This document shows, piece after piece, positions 7,403-14,363 of a stretch of 64,000 nucleotides of DNA. Position numbers and translations under genes: made by a program. Each line of letters opens with the position of its first letter. The first letter of the stretch is position 1. The notes under the pieces were generated by a model that was not told the origin of the DNA, did not search any database, and saw nothing but the letters and a program-made list of their open reading frames with translations. Origin of the DNA: an uncultured bacterium (GTDB taxonomy: Bacteria; Cyanobacteriota; Vampirovibrionia; Gastranaerophilales; Gastranaerophilaceae); the NCBI GenBank assembly GCA_900553895.1, contig USFB01000008.1, forward strand, positions 1-64,000, in the 5' to 3' direction.

Positions 7403-8462
7403 ACTCTTTTCTCCCTTCTAAAATATTTTCTACGGAAGAAACTATTTCTTCAACGCTTAACCATTCTCCACAAGGTCTGTTTACTAAATCTACTTTAGAT
7501 TGACCATTAACCGCATATTTAACATCCTTGAACATTTGTCCCATATTCATTTCCACAACAATAAAATCTTTTCCTTCTTTAGCCAATTCAGAAATTCTTT
7601 CTGCAGGGAACGGATTTAAAGTGACAGGTCTAAAACATCCTGCTTTAATGCCTTTTTGTCTTAAAACATTCATGGCAGCTTTAATATTTCTTGTCATAGA
7701 ACCGAATGCCGTTAAAATAACATCAGCATCTTCTGTATTAAACTCTTCGTAAGTTGTTTCATTTTCTCTGATTACGTCAAATTTTTTGTGTAAATCATAG
7801 ATATGCTGAATTTGAGTTTTTTCATCAGGCGCACAAGAATAAATAGCTCTTGCATCTCTTCCTTTAGCACCCGTTAGAGCCCAAGATGAAACATCTACTT
7901 CAGGATAAGGATATTCTCCAAAGCTTGCAGGTTCCATCATTTGACCTAAAAGTCCATCAGCCAATAAAATTACAGGATTTCTATATTTTTGCGCGAGATA
8001 AAATGCCCTATAAGTTAAATCTACACATTCTTGAACTGTTGACGGTGCTAGCACGATAATTTTATAATCACCGTTTCCGCCACCATAAACAGCTTGATTA
8101 TAATCACCTTGAGCAGGATAGATATAGCCTAAACCAGGGCCTGTTCTCATAACGTTTACAAGCACTACAGGTAATTCGTCCGCTGCTGCGTAAGATAACG
8201 CCTCTTGCATTAATGCTACCGCACAAGAAGATGATGAAGTCATAGCCTTTACACCTGTTGCAACTGCGCCCATAACCATATTTATTGCGCCTAATTCACT
8301 TTCTGCACAAACATAAGCTCTGCCTAATTCTTGCATTTTTCCGCTTAAATATTCACCAATTTCTGTTTGTGGTGTAATCGGATAACCAAAATAGCATTGA
8401 CAACCTGCGTTAACGGCAGCTTGCGCTATTGCATAATTTCCTTTTATTAAAACTTTTTCCAT
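7386..8462 (-). CDS. korA: 2-oxoacid:ferredoxin oxidoreductase, alpha subunit
   Basis: A 358-residue pyruvate/oxoacid:ferredoxin oxidoreductase alpha chain. The N-terminal pyrimidine-binding domain shows GNYAIAQAAVNAGCQCYFGY and PITPQTE, followed by TSSSSCAVALMQEALSYAA and ELPVVLVNVMRTGPG. The C-terminal domain II includes ADVILTAFGSMTRNIKAAMN. It works with the beta subunit and the ferredoxin encoded on either side. Its start overlaps the ferredoxin stop (TAATG). The enzyme suits fermentative metabolism that uses ferredoxin instead of NAD-linked dehydrogenases. Confidence 0.9.
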   Translation of the reverse strand: MEKVLIKGNYAIAQAAVNAGCQCYFGYPITPQTEIGEYLSGKMQELGRAYVCAESELGAINMVMGAVATGVKAMTSSSSCAVALMQEALSYAAADELPVVLVNVMRTGPGLGYIYPAQGDYNQAVYGGGNGDYKIIVLAPSTVQECVDLTYRAFYLAQKYRNPVILLADGLLGQMMEPASFGEYPYPEVDVSSWALTGAKGRDARAIYSCAPDEKTQIQHIYDLHKKFDVIRENETTYEEFNTEDADVILTAFGSMTRNIKAAMNVLRQKGIKAGCFRPVTLNPFPAERISELAKEGKDFIVVEMNMGQMFKDVKYAVNGQSKVDLVNRPCGEWLSVEEIVSSVENILEGRKEYATSI

Positions 8463-8671
8463 TATCTATAAACCTCTGTAATTGCCATATCAGGACATCT
8501 TTTTGCACATATCGCGCAACCTATACATTCGCCTTTAGGATCATCAAATTCAACCATATAATCACCAAGACGATTTGTTTTACTGCTTTTTTTGATAAGT
8601 CCCTTTGGACAAGTCGTTGTACAAATATAGCAAGACTTGCAACGGCTATTGTCTATAACTATCTTTCCCAT
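8462..8671 (-). CDS. korD: 2[4Fe-4S] ferredoxin subunit of the oxidoreductase
   Basis: A 69-residue ferredoxin with two clusters: CKSCYICTTTCPKG and CIGCAICAKRCPD. It is the delta-type electron-transfer subunit of the neighbouring oxoacid oxidoreductase. The start is placed at the ATG at 8671 because AGGAG lies 6 bases before it; the in-frame ATG upstream at 8689 lacks such a site. TATAAT about 30 bases upstream marks the promoter. It is the first gene of the ferredoxin-alpha-beta operon. Confidence 0.9.
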   Translation of the reverse strand: MGKIVIDNSRCKSCYICTTTCPKGLIKKSSKTNRLGDYMVEFDDPKGECIGCAICAKRCPDMAITEVYR

Positions 8672-8844
8672 TCTTACTCCTATCTTCATGGAAGATTATA
8701 GCACCAACGCGTTTTTTGGACCTCTATTGTAACGATTTGTAAATCTTTAAATCAAAAAACGTTATTAATTTTTGATGTGTGGAATTAAAAAAAATATGAG
8801 GTGCAAGGAAGCATCATGTAGTAACAGCCAGAAAGGAGTATAAC

Positions 8845-9699
8845 ATGGCACTAACAATTAACACAAACCTCTCATCACTAATCGTTCAATCAAATTTGAG
8901 CAAAGCAACATCTTCGTTGAACAATGCGATTGAAAGAATGACAACCGGTTACAAAATTAACCACGCAGCAGACAACGCAGCAGGTTATTCTATCGCAAGA
9001 AATTGGGAAACTCAATTAGGTTCTTTGGATGTAGCAGCAGACAACGCAGCAACAGGTGCTGACATGATGACAACACTAGAAGATACCTACTCTCTAGTTT
9101 CATCACACTTGCAACGTGTAAGAGATTTGACAGAACAAGCAGCAAACGGAACTTATGGTTCTGATTCATTAAAAGCAATTCAATCAGAAATCACAGCAAG
9201 ACTTGATGAAGTTGACCGTATCGCAGCAAACTGTGAATTTAACGGTTTGAAAATGATGGACGGTTCAATGGGCGATATTAATCTTCAAGTTGGGTTATAT
9301 GGTTCAACAGATAGCCAAATTACACTAGACGCTTCCTTATTTGAAAAAGGTGATATCAAATCATTGTTTGGAGAAGAAAAAGCTGATGTTGCAGAAAAAT
9401 GCGCAGGCTTGAAGAAAGGTACAGCAGCAAGCTCTATGCTTGATAAGATTGATAAAGTTATTAACGAAATTTCCGGTCGTGTAACTACATTAGGTGCAGC
9501 ACAAAACAGAATTGAATCAGCTGTTGAATCAATCGGTGTTCAAACTGAAAACATCACTTCTTCATTATCAACATTAAGAGATGCGGATGTAGCAGAAGAA
9601 TCTTCAAATTATATCAAGGCTCAAATTCTTCAACAAGCTTCAGCAACATTGTTGGCAACTGCAAACCAAACCCCAAGTATAGCATTAAATTTACTATAA
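8845..9699 (+). CDS. fliC: Short flagellin
   Basis: The 284-residue filament protein retains mainly the conserved D0/D1 coils. The N-terminus is MALTINTNLSSLIVQSNL with SSLNNAIERMTTGYKI. The C-terminus has AAQNRIESAVESI, LRDADVAEESS and ILQQASATLLATANQ. The variable middle is only about 60 residues long (around DITLDASLF..EKCAGL). AAAGGAG stands 6 bases before the ATG, and a terminator follows. No other flagellar gene is adjacent. The ends closely match those of the much larger flagellin at 51060-53564, so the two could assemble into one filament. Confidence 0.95.
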   Translation: MALTINTNLSSLIVQSNLSKATSSLNNAIERMTTGYKINHAADNAAGYSIARNWETQLGSLDVAADNAATGADMMTTLEDTYSLVSSHLQRVRDLTEQAANGTYGSDSLKAIQSEITARLDEVDRIAANCEFNGLKMMDGSMGDINLQVGLYGSTDSQITLDASLFEKGDIKSLFGEEKADVAEKCAGLKKGTAASSMLDKIDKVINEISGRVTTLGAAQNRIESAVESIGVQTENITSSLSTLRDADVAEESSNYIKAQILQQASATLLATANQTPSIALNLL

Positions 9700-9726
9700 T
9701 TTTGAGGGATATATTTACCCTATTAG

Positions 9727-9755
9727 AAGCAAGGACTTCAAAGTCCTTGCTTTTT
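9727..9755 (+). terminator. Terminator of short flagellin gene
   Basis: Stem AGCAAGGACTT / AGTCCTTGCT with a 3-base loop and TTTTT, 28 bases after the flagellin stop. Confidence 0.85.
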
Positions 9756-9761
9756 CGTAAT

Positions 9762-10739
9762 CTATTGACTTACTTTTTCCCATTCGAAAGCAGATTTAAT
9801 ACAATCCTTTAAATCATGCTGAGGAATCCAGCCTAATATTTCTTTTGCTTTTTTATTATCAGCAACAAGTGTCGCAGGGTCTCCGCCACGTCTTGGACAA
9901 ATTTCAAGTGGAATTGTTGTACCTTTAACTTCTTCACAAGCTGTGAAAACTTCTTTTACGCTGTTACCTTCGGTTGTTCCTAAGTTAAAGAAATTAGTTT
10001 CACCACCGTCATTTAGATACTCCAGAGCCTTAATATGAGCTTGCGCCAAGTCTTCAACGTTAATATAATCCCTTACGCAAGTTCCGTCTATTGTGTCATA
10101 ATCCGTTCCAAACATCTTGAACACTTTATCTTCTTTAGCCTTCAAGACATTCGGAATTAAATGAGTTTCGGGTTCATGCCATTCACCTATTCTGGCTTTA
10201 GAGTCCGCTCCGGCTACGTTAAAATATCTTAGTCTTACTGATTTTAAACCGTACGCTTTATCATAATCATCCAAAATTTTTTCAACCATTAATTTAGAAT
10301 TTCCGTAAGGATTAATAGGTTGTTGCGGATGTTTTTCATCAATCGGAGTATAAACAGGTTCGCCATAAGTCGCTGCAGTTGAAGAAAATACGATTTTTTT
10401 AACTCCGAATTCAAGCATAGCGTTTAGTAAATTTAAAGTTCCATAAACATTATTATAATAATATTTTTGAGGATTTTTAACGCTTTCTGCAACTTGTGAA
10501 TACGCTGCAAAATGGACAACCGAATCAATTTTATTAACTAAAAACGCACCTCTGATTTCATCCAAGTTTTTTAGATTACCTTTGACAAATTTTAAATTAC
10601 CGTATTTTTTCAAAGTTTCGATTGTTTCGGCATGTCCTAATTCTAAACTGTCAAAAACAATAACGTCTTCGCCTTTTTCTAATAATGCCATAACCAAATG
10701 ACTTCCTATATATCCGGCTCCGCCTGTTACTAAAATCAT
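9762..10739 (-). CDS. galE: UDP-glucose 4-epimerase
   Basis: Interconverts UDP-glucose and UDP-galactose with tightly bound NAD, supplying sugars for LPS or capsule. A short-chain dehydrogenase fold is shown by MILVTGGAGYIGSH at the N-terminus, VHFAAYSQVAESV, and the catalytic pair in SSTAATYGEP and YGNSK. RYFNVAGAD and GTDYDTIDGTCVRDYI are GalE-specific. The length (325) is standard. The ATG overlaps the recF stop by 4 bases, so the two are translated from one message, an unusual pairing. Confidence 0.94.
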   Translation of the reverse strand: MILVTGGAGYIGSHLVMALLEKGEDVIVFDSLELGHAETIETLKKYGNLKFVKGNLKNLDEIRGAFLVNKIDSVVHFAAYSQVAESVKNPQKYYYNNVYGTLNLLNAMLEFGVKKIVFSSTAATYGEPVYTPIDEKHPQQPINPYGNSKLMVEKILDDYDKAYGLKSVRLRYFNVAGADSKARIGEWHEPETHLIPNVLKAKEDKVFKMFGTDYDTIDGTCVRDYINVEDLAQAHIKALEYLNDGGETNFFNLGTTEGNSVKEVFTACEEVKGTTIPLEICPRRGGDPATLVADNKKAKEILGWIPQHDLKDCIKSAFEWEKVSQ

Positions 10740-11815
10740 ACGATTTTACCTCCATCTACTTTGTAAATTATAACATCCTTCAAAAATTCTTCTTCAAACA
10801 AAATTGTATCAACAGATGTGATAATAGTTTGAGTATCTTTTTCTATTGATTTTAAAAGATAATTCTGTCTAATTTCATCCAATTCTGCTAAAACATCGTC
10901 AAGCAAAAGAATTGGTGAAAATCCTGTCTTTTCTCTTATTATTTCTAATTCTGAAAGTTTAAGTGATAAAACCAGGGTTCTTTGTTGACCTTGAGAAGCA
11001 AATTTAGTCGCATCCAAACCATTTATCGTAAATTGAATATCATCCCTATGAGGACCTACGCAAGATTGTTTGCGAGCAAATTCTTCTTTGCGTCTTTCTT
11101 GTAATTCCTGTTTTAAGTGCTCACAAATTTCTTCTATTTCATCACCAGGACAAGTATAATTCAAACCAAAATCTTCGGTATCACTGATAATTTTGTGTTT
11201 TAAAGATGCGATTTTCTGAATTTCTCTTAAGAATTTTTTACGCAAAAATATAATATTTGCTCCGGTTATGATCATTTGTTCGTTATAAATATCATACAAA
11301 GCTTCATCTACAAATTCGTTTTTTAAAAGGTTATTTTTTTGAACACGAATTTTATCATACTTAGAAAGCCTTTCATCATAAGCAGGGTAAATTTGAGAAA
11401 TGGCTCTATCCAACCAGTCGCGCCTATCTTGCGGAGTACCTCTTAAAAGAAGCAGGTCTTTTGTCGAAAAAAGAACGGTTTTTACGACGGATTTAAAATC
11501 TTTAACGCGCGATTTAACTTTGTTTATTTTGATTTCGCGCTTCTTTTCTGAATCATAAGAAAAATCAAGCTCAATATCAGTATTGTTTTTTTCTACTTCT
11601 GCATTTATTTCGAATTTTTCTTCATTAAATTTTATTAAATCAAAAACTGTTGACGTCCTAGGGCTTTTTAAATCAGAAAGAAAATAAATACTTTCAAGAA
11701 TGTTGGTTTTACCTTGTGCATTTTTACCGATAATCAGCGTTTTCATGCTTGGAAAAGTCAATTCAACATTCCCCAAATTTCTATAATTTTTTAGCCCTAA
11801 TCTTTTAATCCTCAT
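10736..11815 (-). CDS. recF: RecF recombination/repair ATPase
   Basis: An SMC-like ATPase that helps load RecA at gaps on single-stranded DNA. Walker A is GKNAQGKT at residues 30-37; the signature is near FASQGQQRTLVLSLKLSELE and Walker B is ILLLDDVLAELD. The 359-residue length fits. There is no Shine-Dalgarno: the -10 box TATACT (11823-11828, with an upstream TG) ends 7 bases before the ATG, so the mRNA is probably leaderless. It sits with galE rather than in the common dnaA-dnaN-recF arrangement. Confidence 0.93.
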   Translation of the reverse strand: MRIKRLGLKNYRNLGNVELTFPSMKTLIIGKNAQGKTNILESIYFLSDLKSPRTSTVFDLIKFNEEKFEINAEVEKNNTDIELDFSYDSEKKREIKINKVKSRVKDFKSVVKTVLFSTKDLLLLRGTPQDRRDWLDRAISQIYPAYDERLSKYDKIRVQKNNLLKNEFVDEALYDIYNEQMIITGANIIFLRKKFLREIQKIASLKHKIISDTEDFGLNYTCPGDEIEEICEHLKQELQERRKEEFARKQSCVGPHRDDIQFTINGLDATKFASQGQQRTLVLSLKLSELEIIREKTGFSPILLLDDVLAELDEIRQNYLLKSIEKDTQTIITSVDTILFEEEFLKDVIIYKVDGGKIV

Positions 11816-11986
11816 AGATATTAGTATAGCACAGGAAAATTTAGATGAGTTTTACCGGTTTAGATTTCGAATTTATATTTTATGGAAAACATTAAGTAAA
11901 TTTTCATTAACATTCTCTTGTTCTTATATTTAATTTTGACTAGAATAACATTAAAGGGTAAAACTATCACATTTTGAGGAGAAGGA

Positions 11987-12208
11987 ATGAGCGAACAATC
12001 AAGACGAAACCCTTACATGGACTATCGAAATGTAGTTCCGTTTATGGATTTATCAGGTTTTGTAGTTAGACAACCCCACGCTTTAGAAGAAAAACCTGCA
12101 ATGTCTTTGCAGGAAGAATTAATGAAAAAGAAATTTTCTAATATGATTAATCTAAGGCGATTAAAGTACTGTAAATTATGTGAGGCGTATAGAAATGGAA
12201 GAAAATAA
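11987..12208 (+). CDS. Small conserved-looking protein upstream of proA
   Basis: 73 residues, family not recognised. The N-terminal half is MSEQSRRNPYMDYRNVVPFM; the C-terminal third is basic with two Cys (NLRRLKYCKLCEAYRNG). A good ribosome binding site (GAGGAGAAGG) precedes the ATG, and a promoter TTGACT-17-TAAAAC lies 28-50 bases upstream. Its last codons overlap the proA start by 14 bases, indicating coupled translation. The strong initiation signals and the coupling make it a real gene. Confidence 0.7.
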   Translation: MSEQSRRNPYMDYRNVVPFMDLSGFVVRQPHALEEKPAMSLQEELMKKKFSNMINLRRLKYCKLCEAYRNGRK

Positions 12209-13451
12209 TTTTCTCGAAATCGCAATTAAAGCTAAAAATGCATCAAAAAAAGTTGCAACTTTATCTACTGAGATAAAAAATAAGGCACTTTTAAATATTG
12301 CAAATAATTTAAAAGCTAATCAAGACAAGATTTTTGAAGCTAATAAAATGGATTTAGAATTGGCAAAACCTTTTGTTGAAAATGGTGAGTTGTCACAATC
12401 TGTTTTTAATCGTCTTAAATTAGATGAAAACAAAATGCGTGACATGATTCAAGGTATTATTGATATTTCAAACCTAGAAGACCCTATTGGTAAAACGCTT
12501 CTTAAACGTCAACTTGATGATGGTTTAATTTTGACAAAAATTTCCTGCCCTATTGGTGTTCTCGGAATTATTTTTGAAGCAAGACCTGATGTTATTTCTC
12601 AAATTTCATCACTTGCTATAAAATCTTCAAACGCGGTTATATTAAAAGGCGGAAAAGAATCAATTAATACAAATAAAGCTATTATGAATGTTATTCAAGA
12701 AGCTTTAGCAAAAACAGAAGACTTCCCCGAAAATGTTTTGACACAAGTTTTCACAAGGGATGATGTAAAAAATATGCTTTCTATGGATAAGTACATTGAT
12801 TTGATTATTCCTCGTGGTGGAAATAACTTGGTTAAGTTTATAAAAGAAAATACAAAAATTCCTGTACTAGGTCATGCTGATGGAATTTGTCATATATTCG
12901 TAGATGCTTCTGCTGATTTAGAAAAATCAAAACGAGTTATAATTGATGCTAAAACTCAATATCCTAGCGCATGTAATTCTGTTGAAACAATTTTAATTCA
13001 CAAAGATTTTAAATATGAAACGGAATTATTAAAAGCTTTAGAGGATGCGGATATAGAACTTATTGCGACTCCTGAGAGTTGGCATAAAGAATATTCAGAT
13101 AAAGTTTTATCTTACAAATTTGTTTCAAGTCTTGAAGAAGCAATTGAACATATTAATGAATTCTCTTCAGGTCATACGGAATCAATTTTGACAGAAGATG
13201 AAAATAATGCCAAAATCTTTATGAATGCAGTTGATTCAGCCGGAGTTTATCATAACGTATCAACCAGATTCGCAGACGGTTTTAGATATGGTTTCGGCGC
13301 AGAAGTCGGAATTTCTACAAACAAAACCCATGCCAGAGGCCCTGTCGGTCTGGAAGGTCTTACTATTTACAAATACAATTTGGAAGGCAATGGCGATATT
13401 GTTAAAGATTATGTTGAAGGTGTGAAGAAGTTTAATCATAAGGATATTTAG
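12195..13451 (+). CDS. proA: Gamma-glutamyl phosphate reductase
   Basis: Reduces gamma-glutamyl phosphate to glutamate semialdehyde with NADPH in proline synthesis. This aldehyde-dehydrogenase-fold enzyme of 418 residues has its catalytic Cys at about 260 in YPSACNSVE, preceded by SCPIGVLGIIFEARPDV and DLIIPRGGNNLV. The start is the ATG at 12195 with GAGG 9 bases upstream; an ATG 15 bases earlier has no such site. It overlaps the small upstream gene, and tyrA begins directly after its stop codon. No glutamate 5-kinase (proB) is adjacent. Confidence 0.94.
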   Translation: MEENNFLEIAIKAKNASKKVATLSTEIKNKALLNIANNLKANQDKIFEANKMDLELAKPFVENGELSQSVFNRLKLDENKMRDMIQGIIDISNLEDPIGKTLLKRQLDDGLILTKISCPIGVLGIIFEARPDVISQISSLAIKSSNAVILKGGKESINTNKAIMNVIQEALAKTEDFPENVLTQVFTRDDVKNMLSMDKYIDLIIPRGGNNLVKFIKENTKIPVLGHADGICHIFVDASADLEKSKRVIIDAKTQYPSACNSVETILIHKDFKYETELLKALEDADIELIATPESWHKEYSDKVLSYKFVSSLEEAIEHINEFSSGHTESILTEDENNAKIFMNAVDSAGVYHNVSTRFADGFRYGFGAEVGISTNKTHARGPVGLEGLTIYKYNLEGNGDIVKDYVEGVKKFNHKDI

Positions 13452-14222
13452 ATGAAAATTGGAGTTATTGGTTTAGGTTTAATTGGCGGTTCTATTTTTA
13501 AACGCGGAAAAGAAAAACATGAAATGATAGGTATTTCACGCTCGGTTAATGAAGAAGGTGTGAGTAAAGATTACGCGTCATTAAAGGGTTGTGACTTGGT
13601 TTTTGTTTGTACTCCGATGAACAAAACGCTTGAGATTTTGGATAAATTGGAAAATTTCTTAGATGAAAACACGATTGTTACAGATGTTTGCAGCCTGAAA
13701 GAATTTGTTTCAAAAAAGAACTATAAATTTAAGTTTATCCCTTCACATCCGATGGCCGGTACTGAGCATAGCGGTTGGGAACATTCTTTTTCTGAACTTT
13801 TTGAAGGTGCTACTTGGGCTGTAACTTTAAAAGATGATACTGCTTTAGAGGATTTTGAAAAATTAAAATCCGTTATCAAAGATTTTGGCGCAAATACGGT
13901 TATGACAACCCCTCAAGAACATGATAAAGCGGTTGCTCTTATTTCTCATGCGCCTATGCTTGTTGCTCAAGCTTTGTGCAAAAATATCGAAAGCAACGAA
14001 CTTGCCCAAAAATTAGCTTCAAGCGGTTTTCGCGACACAACAAGATTAGCACTTTCTAATACGGAAATGGCAAATGATATGATTTTGATGAACGGTGAAA
14101 ATATAAAAGATGTTGTTACTCTTTTAGATAAAAATATTGATGCAATTTTGGAAAGCGATTATAAAAAACAAGCTGAACATATTAAAGAATTCAGACAAAA
14201 TCTGTACGTAACCAAAGTATAA
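13452..14222 (+). CDS. tyrA: Prephenate/arogenate dehydrogenase
   Basis: Oxidative decarboxylation of prephenate (or arogenate) in tyrosine synthesis. The 256-residue protein has the nucleotide-binding start MKIGVIGLGLIGGSIF, then DLVFVCTPMN, VTDVCSLK and the substrate loop FIPSHPMAGTEHSGWEHS; ALISHAPMLVAQAL lies in the helical domain. No ACT domain is present, so it may lack tyrosine feedback through that route. The ATG follows the proA stop immediately. The palindrome at 14300-14362 is the likely terminator. Confidence 0.9.
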   Translation: MKIGVIGLGLIGGSIFKRGKEKHEMIGISRSVNEEGVSKDYASLKGCDLVFVCTPMNKTLEILDKLENFLDENTIVTDVCSLKEFVSKKNYKFKFIPSHPMAGTEHSGWEHSFSELFEGATWAVTLKDDTALEDFEKLKSVIKDFGANTVMTTPQEHDKAVALISHAPMLVAQALCKNIESNELAQKLASSGFRDTTRLALSNTEMANDMILMNGENIKDVVTLLDKNIDAILESDYKKQAEHIKEFRQNLYVTKV

Positions 14223-14230
14223 GTTGCCAA

Positions 14231-14276
14231 GTCATTGCGAGGAACAGTTATTAAAGTTGGTGACGAAGCAATCCAT
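14231..14276. repeat. GTCATTGCGAGGA..GACGAAGCAATCC repeat
   Basis: Short dispersed intergenic repeat. The ends GTCATTGC and GACGAAGCAATCC match a motif seen again at 20912-21009 and 50917-51029. Similar TCATTGCGAG/GAAGCAATC sequences are scattered in many unrelated bacterial genomes, from general knowledge. Confidence 0.6.
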
Positions 14277-14299
14277 TTGCAATTCGGCAAGTAGTTAAA

Positions 14300-14362
14300 G
14301 GTGCAAAAAATTGCACCCTACTTTTTTTCAATTTAGAAATGTAGGGTGCAATTTTTTGCACC
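14300..14362. terminator. Perfect 22-base inverted repeat between tyrA and M16 gene
   Basis: Arms at 14300-14321 and 14341-14362 are exact reverse complements (GGTGCAAAAAATTGC.. / ..GCAATTTTTTGCACC), with a 19-base T-rich loop. It lies between convergent genes and probably ends transcription from both. It is the most regular copy of the GTGCAA element family. Confidence 0.7.
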
Positions 14363-14363
14363 T

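Noticed and set aside
8700..8844. Sigma-28 promoter before the short flagellin
   Set aside because: No TAAA..GCCGATAA-like pair at the right spacing; I cannot assign the promoter.
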